11,732 nt of DNA from Candidatus Paceibacterota bacterium (GTDB taxonomy: Bacteria > Patescibacteriota > Minisyncoccia > Phycocordibacterales > CAINVO01), in NCBI GenBank assembly GCA_028714275.1, contig JAQTMP010000023.1:1-11732 (forward strand). Reading direction: 5' to 3'. Position 1 is the first letter of the stretch; each line of letters begins with the position of its first letter. Positions 7,240-11,732 of the stretch are shown here, piece by piece. The notes beneath the pieces were generated by a model. The model was not told the DNA's origin and made no database searches. It saw only the letters and a list, made by a program, of their open reading frames with translations. The position numbers were made by a program, and so were the translations under genes.

Positions 7240-7761
7240 TTACACCCCCACATACTCACAGATTTTTTGGACCACTTCGTCTTGGGTCAAGTGGGTGGTG
7301 TCTATAATCAGCCCAAAATGCTCATCCGCGCTGTAGTCTTCGAGGCCATAGTATGTCCGGTATTTGTCGAGAGCCGCCTTTTCACGGAGGCTAGTCTCGG
7401 CTAGGGCAGCTTCCAAGGAAACCCCGTCTCGTTTGACTACTCGAGCCAACCTTTCATCAAAATCCGTGATAAATTTTATTTTAAACGCATCTGGCATAGA
7501 AAACCAGGCCAAGCGACTTTCAGCCACAAAATGCTCGTGACTTTCCCCATATTCCTTCATTTTTTGTTCGAGGGCTCGATCATGATCTCCGTCTACAGCA
7601 CAGATTTTTTCGTACTCTACCAAAGACAAGCCAAGATCCTTGGCTGTTTGACGATATATATCTCCGGCTGAAATGAAATCCGCTCCGATTTTTTTTGCCA
7701 AAAGTCTACCCACCGAGCTGGTCCCCGTACCCGCCAAACCAAAAATAGTGATTTTTGCCAT
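7240..7761 (-). CDS. cmk: Cytidylate kinase-like P-loop nucleotide kinase with a non-canonical Walker A
   Basis: The 173-aa product aligns by eye with the short archaeal-type (d)CMP kinases: P-loop at 8-16, ISAGDIYR at 30-37, FVAESRLAWF at 78-87 (nucleotide-binding strand), DERLARVVKRDGVS at 102-115 (LID region) and KYRTYYGLEDYS at 133-144. Such enzymes phosphorylate CMP/dCMP with ATP in pyrimidine nucleotide synthesis. The unusual point is the Walker A, GLAGTGTSS, where the lysine of GxxxxGK[ST] is replaced by T14; the rest of the loop fits. Relatives in the cytidylate-kinase-like group also lack this lysine, so the protein may be a divergent but working kinase or a nucleotide-binding protein with another role. 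The ATG follows the TAA of the 75-aa gene with no gap, implying translational coupling. Confidence 0.78.
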   Translation of the reverse strand: MAKITIFGLAGTGTSSVGRLLAKKIGADFISAGDIYRQTAKDLGLSLVEYEKICAVDGDHDRALEQKMKEYGESHEHFVAESRLAWFSMPDAFKIKFITDFDERLARVVKRDGVSLEAALAETSLREKAALDKYRTYYGLEDYSADEHFGLIIDTTHLTQDEVVQKICEYVGV

Positions 7762-7989
7762 TTATTTTTTAAGGAGAGAGGGTAAGAAATTGTTGTTCTT
7801 GGCGAGATGCTGATGCAAGTCAGGTATGAGTTTTTTTACCTCTCCAAAAGCCTGTTCGATAGACTGATCATCAAAACCGGCCCGCACCAGCATAGCCAAA
7901 GTTTCATCCAGATTTGTGCCGCTTTCTATCTTTATTTTGATGAAAGTGACCATTCCAGAAGTTTTTGAATTTGAATTCGATACACTCAT
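7762..7989 (-). CDS. Hypothetical 75-aa protein
   Basis: Not recognised. After a Ser/Asn-rich start (about 12 residues) come a short beta-like strand (MVTFIKIKIES, 13-23) and probably two or three helices (LDETLAMLVRAGFDDQSIEQAF, then EVKKLIPDLHQHLA), ending in a short basic tail. It has no membrane segment, signal or cysteine. The helix pair around 'LVRAGFDDQSIEQAF' looks like a small UBA-like bundle, but this is only an impression. It is the first gene of a pair with the cytidylate kinase-like gene: its TAA directly touches the next ATG. A TATAAT lies 7 nt before its own ATG, predicting a leaderless mRNA. Clean gene boundaries, a promoter and tight coupling support it as a real gene. Confidence 0.65.
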   Translation of the reverse strand: MSVSNSNSKTSGMVTFIKIKIESGTNLDETLAMLVRAGFDDQSIEQAFGEVKKLIPDLHQHLAKNNNFLPSLLKK

Positions 7990-7996
7990 TCCCCAT

Positions 7997-8002
7997 ATTA
8001 TA
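7997..8002 (-). promoter_or_regulatory. Consensus -10 box, leaderless start for the 75-aa gene
   Basis: A perfect TATAAT on the minus strand (8002-7997) is followed by ATGGGGA and then the ATG at 7989, a 7-nt gap, so transcription should begin at or one base from the start codon. The -10 lies just after the thermonuclease stop. There is no TGn here (GGT instead) and no convincing -35 at 17 nt; TTGAAG occurs 20 nt upstream. Confidence 0.5.
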
Positions 8003-8016
8003 ACCTAAATGATGAT

Positions 8017-8586
8017 TTACTTCTTCAATCTTTGGCCTTCACACACCCCTTTCGCCCACAAGCCTTTTCCTTCGGCCCTAGCTACCTTTTCCGCTTTTTT
8101 AAATTGTTTTTGATAGAGATACGGTATGTTGTATGTGTATTCATAGCCATATCCTTGTTCAATCATATATTGATTGAACAAAAGTTCTCCACCATCTGAG
8201 GATTCTGAAGACGTGGCTTTTTGAACAAAAACATAGGCCAATAAACGTCCGTATTTATCGTGAGCGTCTTGGCTCGGATCACTGGCCAATCGAATAGTAG
8301 CATCCTCAAGTATCGCCTTCGCTTTGGTTGAAGCTTCTTGCCCAAAACATTGCACCGCTTTTCTCGGATCCACCGTCTCAGGGGTGTTTAGTCCGATCAA
8401 TCTTATTTTTTCCTCATCTTTTCTTAAATTTTCACCTATCTGGCTGACCACAATCGTATCTCCATCCACCACTCGGTCAACATGGTATATACCATCGGCC
8501 CGAGTTTCCCTATGAGACTGTAGAATAAAAACCGCTATTCCAATGACTAACATAAATATGCCCAGACGAAAATTGAAAAAGCTCAT
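8017..8586 (-). CDS. Thermonuclease (staphylococcal nuclease-like), membrane-anchored or exported
   Basis: The 189-aa product has an N-terminal hydrophobic helix at 7-23, followed by an SNase domain at about 32-178. Family active-site signatures are present: VDGDTIVV with D43, IRLIGLNTPET with R62 and E70, and DKYGRLLAYV with R114. These correspond to the Ca-binding Asp, the two arginines and the Glu of the staphylococcal enzyme. The aspartate before TPE is Asn here (LNTPE), as in many bacterial homologues. The C-terminus (FKKAEKVARAEGKGLWAKGVC) is also typical. It should hydrolyse DNA/RNA outside the membrane, perhaps for nucleotide scavenging; the scavenging role is inference. The start at 8586 lies inside a perfect 17-bp hairpin. 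An alternative ATG at 8553 (residue 12) would shorten the anchor. The upstream neighbour is the secreted Tyr-rich gene. Confidence 0.9.
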   Translation of the reverse strand: MSFFNFRLGIFMLVIGIAVFILQSHRETRADGIYHVDRVVDGDTIVVSQIGENLRKDEEKIRLIGLNTPETVDPRKAVQCFGQEASTKAKAILEDATIRLASDPSQDAHDKYGRLLAYVFVQKATSSESSDGGELLFNQYMIEQGYGYEYTYNIPYLYQKQFKKAEKVARAEGKGLWAKGVCEGQRLKK

Positions 8587-8616
8587 GCGGTTACCCTAGC
8601 ATGAGCTTTTTCAATT
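8571..8616 (-). terminator. Perfect 17-bp inverted repeat: terminator-like hairpin covering the thermonuclease start
   Basis: The arm AATTGAAAAAGCTCATG at 8571-8587 is exactly complementary to CATGAGCTTTTTCAATT at 8600-8616, with a 12-nt loop. The core GCTCATG stem is flanked by A5 and T5, the form of a bidirectional intrinsic terminator, and it lies 20 nt after the Tyr-rich gene's stop. The start codon at 8586-8584 and the next five codons of the thermonuclease fall in the distal arm, so the hairpin may end upstream transcription or hide the start. Which role applies cannot be decided from sequence. Confidence 0.55.
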
Positions 8617-8636
8617 TATCCTCAAGGGAAAATAAA

Positions 8637-9044
8637 TTATCGCCCTGTATAGACGTATGTATATCCAGGAAAAGATGAGTAGTTGTTTAGATATGAGTAA
8701 TAGCCCTGCTGGCCACCATAAATATATTGGTACCCGTACACATTGCCAGGATAATAACCATAATTATTATTTCCATAGTAGCTATAGCTTGTCCCAGCCG
8801 GATTGTAGTAGCCATAGCCAGGAACATAGCCGTTACAGATATTGTAAGCTCCACAGAGAATAGCATTTACATCTCCCCCGGCATTGATGGTCGATTGACT
8901 GGGTGTCCATCCGCCATTTGAAGTGTTGATAGTATAGGTCGAAGCATGGGCTTGATCTACAAAAATGAAAGAAAGCATAAAGGCCAGGGCGAGAATTAGT
9001 CCGATCGCTAAAAATGGCTTAAAAACAAGGGTTTTTTGATTCAT
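8637..9044 (-). CDS. Secreted tyrosine/glycine/asparagine-rich protein
   Basis: No known family recognised. A clear signal peptide is present: basic start (MNQK), hydrophobic core at about 11-29, and a cleavage site after AHA (residues 32-34). The mature part of about 101 residues contains 23 tyrosines by my count, plus many Gly, Asn, Ser and Pro. These occur as irregular repeats such as GYGYY, SYSYYG, NYGYYPG and GYQYIYGG. Near the mature N-terminus, C64 and C70 are six residues apart and could form a small disulfide loop. Charged residues are almost absent. Such composition suggests an extracellular, low-complexity, possibly self-associating surface or matrix protein; this is inference. It has its own extended -10 promoter predicting a leaderless mRNA and is followed by a terminator-like hairpin, so it may be a single-gene unit. 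Confidence 0.75.
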   Translation of the reverse strand: MNQKTLVFKPFLAIGLILALAFMLSFIFVDQAHASTYTINTSNGGWTPSQSTINAGGDVNAILCGAYNICNGYVPGYGYYNPAGTSYSYYGNNNYGYYPGNVYGYQYIYGGQQGYYSYLNNYSSFPGYTYVYTGR

Positions 9045-9052
9045 ACCCTAGC

Positions 9053-9080
9053 ATTATAACATATTTAGGTAAAAATGCAA
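9053..9080 (-). promoter_or_regulatory. Promoter of the Tyr-rich secreted protein gene (leaderless)
   Basis: On the minus strand, TTGCAT (9080-9075) is followed by a 16-nt spacer ending in TGT and then a perfect TATAAT (9058-9053). The ATG at 9044 lies 8 nt further, so the transcript should begin at or next to the start codon. This is the best-formed promoter in the window. It overlaps, back to back, the promoter of the plus-strand pseudouridine synthase. Confidence 0.62.
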
Positions 9081-9085
9081 GGGTG

Positions 9086-9094
9086 TGCTATACT
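9086..9094 (+). promoter_or_regulatory. Extended -10 promoter of the pseudouridine synthase gene (leaderless)
   Basis: TGC-TATACT at 9086-9094 is followed by TGCCGG and the ATG at 9101, a 6-nt gap that puts the transcription start on the start codon. A weak TTAGGT lies 18 nt upstream (9065-9070). This placement argues for the ATG at 9101 over the in-frame GTG at 9083, which would lie upstream of the predicted transcript. Confidence 0.5.
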
Positions 9095-9100
9095 TGCCGG

Positions 9101-9853
9101 ATGGAAAAACCCTTGTACCCCATGCGAATCAATAAGTATCTAGCCCTCAAAAATTACGCCACTCGTCGCGGAGCCGATGAGCTGATAGAAAAAAACCGTG
9201 TCTTGATCAACGGCCGTTTTGCCGTGCTCGGCGACAAAGTCAATGAAAATGACAACGTTGAGGTCCGCCAGGGCAAAAAACCTGAAGCCTATGCTTATTA
9301 TGCCTACAACAAGCCTGTAGATGTCATTACTCACTCTCCGCAGCGCGACGAAATCGATATAGCTCAATCTCTCAACTCTGACACTGGTTTTACTAGCGGG
9401 CCCTTGGCTGGCCTCTTCCCTATTGGCCGTCTAGATAAGAATTCCCACGGCCTTATCATCCTGACCAATGATGGCCGAGTGACTGATCGTTTGCTCAACC
9501 CCAAGCATAATCACGATAAAGAATACCTAGTCAAAACCGTAAACAAACTCCCAAATAACTTTAAAGAAAAAATGGAAGCTGGGGTAGATATTGGCGAAGA
9601 AGAACCGACTAAACCCTGCAAGATCAAGGTCATTGATGATTACACTTTTAGCATCACCCTGACTTAAGGAAAAAAACACCAGATCCGTCGCATGGTTTCA
9701 GCTCTCTTCAATGATGTCAGAGACCTCAAGCGCACCCGCATCATGAACATCGAACTTCGAAGTCTGACCCAAAACAACTATCGCGCCATCAAAGGTGAGG
9801 AGCTAGAGACTTTTCTGAAAGCTCTTGGACTACTTGAAAGTCAGACTCGCTAA
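9101..9853 (+). pseudogene. rluF: RluF-like 23S rRNA pseudouridine synthase, interrupted by an in-frame TAA
   Basis: The family converts specific rRNA uridines to pseudouridine. An S4 RNA-binding domain spans residues 8-57 (MRINKYLALKNYATRRGADELI). The RsuA/RluB/E/F catalytic domain follows, with YYAYNKP at 66-72 and GRLDKNSHGLIILTNDG at 109-125 (catalytic D112), then HDKEYLV. The frame is cut at codon 189 by TAA (9665-9667), exactly where the family has the Glu of its conserved 'L-T-E-G-K-x-R-Q-I-R-R-M' motif. The same frame continues GKKHQIRRM, LKRTRIMNI and a normal C-terminus to a second TAA at 9851-9853. One base change (GAA to TAA) explains it. The truncated 188-aa product would lack a core motif, so I call it broken, by recent mutation or a sequence error. 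LKRTRIMN and HDKEYLV favour RluF. The 3' end overlaps the convergent gene by 24 nt. Confidence 0.82.
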
Positions 9854-10567
9854 AATTTGGCTGAACTCGGGGAGCTTGGTCTTCACCTCAGCTATACCGT
9901 CAAAATCATAATCTGCAGGTTGATCAATCAACGGCAGAATGTGATAGAGCTTCTTATTTTGACTGATAGAGAAGAAGTAGATCGGCAAGCACGATTTATT
10001 TTTTTGGTTGAAATAAATTTCCCGAGCTGGATATTGACCAGTGCCCACCGTAGTATTGGTAGGATAAAAGCCTATCTTGTTGCAAGCCTCGCTGTATTGG
10101 ATACTCGAAATTTCATCTGTAAAAGGAATAGAGGTGTTGTCATAGCCAACATTGGTATACACTTTTACGTAAAAACTTCTGCTAGAAACGCTCATGTCTG
10201 GCTGACTTGAAGTTGAAGCCTGAGCTGGATAGAAAGCAATCATGGCTGCATAGCGGCTGCCCGGATAAGCATCGGCTACTTCATGTGGGGCTAAATCCTT
10301 TGGATATCTGAGAGAAAAACCATAGGTAGTGTTAGTGTACGTCTTCCAATCAGCCGGAATAGGGGCAACCGAAACAGACGAGGTGGCAGCTACTATATTT
10401 TTGGAAACAGGCGCCGTGCTTGTACTGGTGTTTATGGCTAGAGTCGACGAAGCCTCAGGCGATACTTCTGTGGATATGACTGGGCTGGACGGCTTTGACT
10501 TTACGTACCAATAGACTCCGCCAATAATCAGTAATGCAAGAACAATGAAAGAAAGTTTTTTTATCAT
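9830..10567 (-). CDS. Membrane-anchored extracytoplasmic protein with a PsbP-like motif, unknown function
   Basis: The 245-aa product has an N-terminal hydrophobic anchor at 5-22 (LSFIVLALLIIGGVYWYV) without a lipobox cysteine. A Ser/Thr/Ala/Pro-rich linker spans about 25-72, and a folded domain starts with DWKTYTNTTYGFSLRYP (73-89). The 'W-x-x-Y-x-n-x-x-YGFSLRYP' opening is shared with many bacterial exported proteins described as PsbP-like; its biochemical role is not known to me. Two cysteines, C162 and C193, could pair outside the membrane. A TGG-TAGAAT box lies 6 nt before the ATG. It ends in TAG, and its last eight codons overlap, on the other strand, the end of the pseudouridine synthase frame. 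The next upstream gene is another anchored extracytoplasmic protein. Confidence 0.78.
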   Translation of the reverse strand: MIKKLSFIVLALLIIGGVYWYVKSKPSSPVISTEVSPEASSTLAINTSTSTAPVSKNIVAATSSVSVAPIPADWKTYTNTTYGFSLRYPKDLAPHEVADAYPGSRYAAMIAFYPAQASTSSQPDMSVSSRSFYVKVYTNVGYDNTSIPFTDEISSIQYSEACNKIGFYPTNTTVGTGQYPAREIYFNQKNKSCLPIYFFSISQNKKLYHILPLIDQPADYDFDGIAEVKTKLPEFSQILASLTFK

Positions 10568-10573
10568 GCCGAT

Positions 10574-10600
10574 ATTCTACCAGAAATATTAGAATGTCAA
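10574..10600 (-). promoter_or_regulatory. Extended -10 promoter, leaderless start for the PsbP-like-motif gene
   Basis: The minus strand has a perfect TTGACA (10600-10595), a 15-nt spacer ending in TGG, then TAGAAT (10579-10574), then ATCGGC and the ATG at 10567. The start of transcription should fall on the start codon. The -35 lies within the last codons of the preceding gene. The 15-nt spacer is short, but the TGn element may make up for it. Confidence 0.5.
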
Positions 10601-11344
10601 AATATGACTCCTGACATGGAGAGTAATGACCTCTTGAAGAGTAGGCGGAGTAGTCATCGGCTCAGCATTTTTACGATCTAGATAACTGACATTTAAAAGA
10701 TACCCGTTCTTGGTTTCAAAAGTGGAATTGGATCCTGTGAATTCTACAGCCCTATCATGTTTAGGGGTGACGCTCTGGATGGGCAATCTGTCCCCGATCA
10801 AGACAGCTGAAGTATATTTGACTGACTTGCCAGTGAGACGAAAGAGCGCGACGTAATGCAACACTGGGGCTTGATTTTCTTTAGTCAAAAGCATTTCCAC
10901 AAAGACGTCATAGCTGCCATCGTCTGTATAAGCATAATTGAGAATAGCCCCAACGGATACGTGGCCTTTGATTTGGCTGTCGGTGTAGTCGGCTTGTCCA
11001 GCATTGAGAGCCACTTCTACTCCTGTCTGGGGAACAGTAATGACAGCGCTGTTGATCGCCTGGGCAACCAAACTCGTATCAAAAGCGTTACCTTCGATGA
11101 CGTTACTAGGCTGGCTTTGGATTTGGTTACTCTGATTCAGATTGTGGCTTTGGCTTAGCTGAGTTGTTTCAGTGCCATATGAGTTTTGAGTTAAATAATT
11201 TTGGGTGGTAGTCGCTCCCGTAGAGGTACTCATCTGACCAAAATCTTTTGGTCTATTGCTGCTGACAGCGATTGCATAGATAATAAGGCCTAAAACGATT
11301 ACCCCCGCTACAATATAAATTATATTTTTGGTGTTTTTATTCAT
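10589..11344 (-). CDS. Membrane-anchored extracytoplasmic protein of unknown function
   Basis: Not recognised. The 251-aa product has a lysine-containing start (MNKNTKN) and one hydrophobic helix at 8-27. A low-complexity Ser/Thr/Gln/Asn linker spans about 35-80 (for example TQLSQSHNLNQSNQIQSQPS). A soluble domain of about 165 residues follows, with alternating beta-like strands (HVSVGAILNYAYTDDGSYDVFVEMLLT, 128-154; LHYVALFRLTG, 162-172). It has no cysteines. The topology predicts an anchored domain outside the cytoplasmic membrane. The gap to the next gene's start is 21 nt. Its own start follows TGA-GATAAT by 6 nt. Together with the neighbour at 9830-10567 it forms a pair of 'anchor, polar linker, domain' proteins; whether they interact is unknown. 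Confidence 0.7.
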   Translation of the reverse strand: MNKNTKNIIYIVAGVIVLGLIIYAIAVSSNRPKDFGQMSTSTGATTTQNYLTQNSYGTETTQLSQSHNLNQSNQIQSQPSNVIEGNAFDTSLVAQAINSAVITVPQTGVEVALNAGQADYTDSQIKGHVSVGAILNYAYTDDGSYDVFVEMLLTKENQAPVLHYVALFRLTGKSVKYTSAVLIGDRLPIQSVTPKHDRAVEFTGSNSTFETKNGYLLNVSYLDRKNAEPMTTPPTLQEVITLHVRSHILTF

Positions 11345-11350
11345 ATTTTT

Positions 11351-11359
11351 ATTATCTCA
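11351..11359 (-). promoter_or_regulatory. Extended -10 box, possible leaderless start for the gene at 11344
   Basis: The minus strand reads TGA-GATAAT (11359-11351), then AAAAAT and the ATG at 11344. Spacing is the same as in the other leaderless candidates (6 nt). No -35 is seen at the right distance; TTGAGG occurs 20 nt upstream. The A/T-rich context makes this the weakest of the set. Confidence 0.38.
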
Positions 11360-11362
11360 TAC

Positions 11363-11732
11363 TTATGGCTTTTTTTCCTCAAGATCGAGACAGATGGAGT
11401 TCATGCAGTAGCGCTTGCCTGTATCAGTGGGGCCATCATCAAAAACATGCCCGAGATGAGAACCGCAGCGGGCACAAAGCACTTCGGTACGAGTGAAACC
11501 GTGAGATTTATCCTCCACCAGCTCGACGGCTCCAGGCAAAGCCTGATCAAAGCTGGGCCAGCCAGTGCCAGAGTCAAATTTGGTGTCAGAAGGAAAAAGT
11601 GGATTGCCACAGGCCATACATTTGTAAACACCCTCTTTTGTTTCGTGAAGATATTTTCCTTTGAAAGGGGTTTCTGTGGCTTTGCCTCTTAGAACAGCGT
11701 ACTGTTCCGAGGTGAGCTCTTTTCCCACTCTT
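11363..11732 (-). CDS. msrB: Peptide methionine (R)-S-oxide reductase MsrB, probably 5'-truncated by the window edge
   Basis: MsrB reduces the R form of methionine sulfoxide in proteins using thioredoxin-type reductants. Numbering from the GTG at 11728, the pattern is complete: LTSEQYAVLR near the start, TETPFKGKYL, CMAC (37-40) and CARC (85-88) as the four zinc ligands, SGTGWPSF (53-60), GHVFDDGP (93-100) and RYCMNS with catalytic C108. The canonical resolving-cysteine position in SGxGWPSF is Thr, so a disulfide would need another partner; an extra C113 lies five residues after C108. The frame stays open to the end of the window, and family members usually have more residues before LTSEQY, so the real start is probably outside; GTG 11728 is possible. 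The next gene begins 18 nt after the TAA. Confidence 0.95.
   Translation of the reverse strand, partial: RVGKELTSEQYAVLRGKATETPFKGKYLHETKEGVYKCMACGNPLFPSDTKFDSGTGWPSFDQALPGAVELVEDKSHGFTRTEVLCARCGSHLGHVFDDGPTDTGKRYCMNSICLDLEEKKP

Noticed and set aside
9083..9100. GTG start six codons upstream for the pseudouridine synthase
   Set aside because: The -10 box TATACT at 9089-9094 lies inside this extension, and the ATG at 9101 is at the ideal leaderless distance.
9665..9667. TAA in the pseudouridine synthase as recoding or an alternative genetic code
   Set aside because: TAA ends 14 of the 16 genes here, so it cannot be a general sense codon; a point mutation or sequence error is simpler. No recoding structure was recognised.
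1..11732. tRNA, rRNA, insertion sequence, phage or CRISPR-Cas genes
   Set aside because: Gene-free gaps are all short (the longest about 56 bp); no cloverleaf, transposase, integrase, capsid or Cas motif was seen.

Overview
The window most resembles a piece of a Patescibacteria (Candidate Phyla Radiation) chromosome, probably Parcubacteria-like. This is an inference from protein style: small exported proteins with Ser/Thr-rich linkers, a cytidylate kinase-like protein with an odd P-loop, a compact thermonuclease, a YtxH-like protein, and genes packed with almost no spacing. No marker gene (rRNA, ribosomal protein) is present to prove it. The standard bacterial code fits. Of 16 genes, 14 end in TAA, 2 in TAG and none in TGA, and no gene body is interrupted by TGA. 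I see almost no Shine-Dalgarno sequences.

Layout: positions 2-3394 are on the plus strand: the C-terminal tail of a family-5 (oligopeptide-type) solute-binding protein, a ribonuclease J with a long disordered N-terminus, and a 12-helix MFS transporter. The MFS stop codon directly abuts the stop codon of the first of a long run of minus-strand genes. In transcription order from the right end these are: MsrB; two membrane-anchored extracytoplasmic proteins; a secreted tyrosine-rich protein; a thermonuclease; a 75-aa unknown; a cytidylate kinase-like P-loop protein; two small single-helix membrane proteins (the second YtxH-like); a class I SAM methyltransferase; a CAP/SCP-domain exported protein with a coiled-coil tail; and a diadenylate cyclase fused to a YbbR domain. 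One plus-strand gene interrupts the run: an RluF-like rRNA pseudouridine synthase, broken by one in-frame TAA at 9665-9667.

Themes: many products act at or outside the membrane (solute-binding protein, MFS, CdaA-YbbR, SCP protein, YtxH-like protein, thermonuclease, Tyr-rich protein, two anchored proteins), and MsrB adds methionine-sulfoxide repair. RNA metabolism is represented by RNase J and the pseudouridine synthase. Second-messenger signalling is represented by the c-di-AMP synthase.

The most striking pattern is regulatory. Six genes have a sigma70-like -10 box, usually preceded by TGn, 6-8 nt before the ATG. This predicts leaderless mRNAs. Three other genes start directly after A/T-only leaders. 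A perfect 17-bp hairpin covers the predicted thermonuclease start. No rRNA, tRNA, CRISPR array, insertion sequence or phage gene was found, and there is no stretch over 300 bases without a gene.
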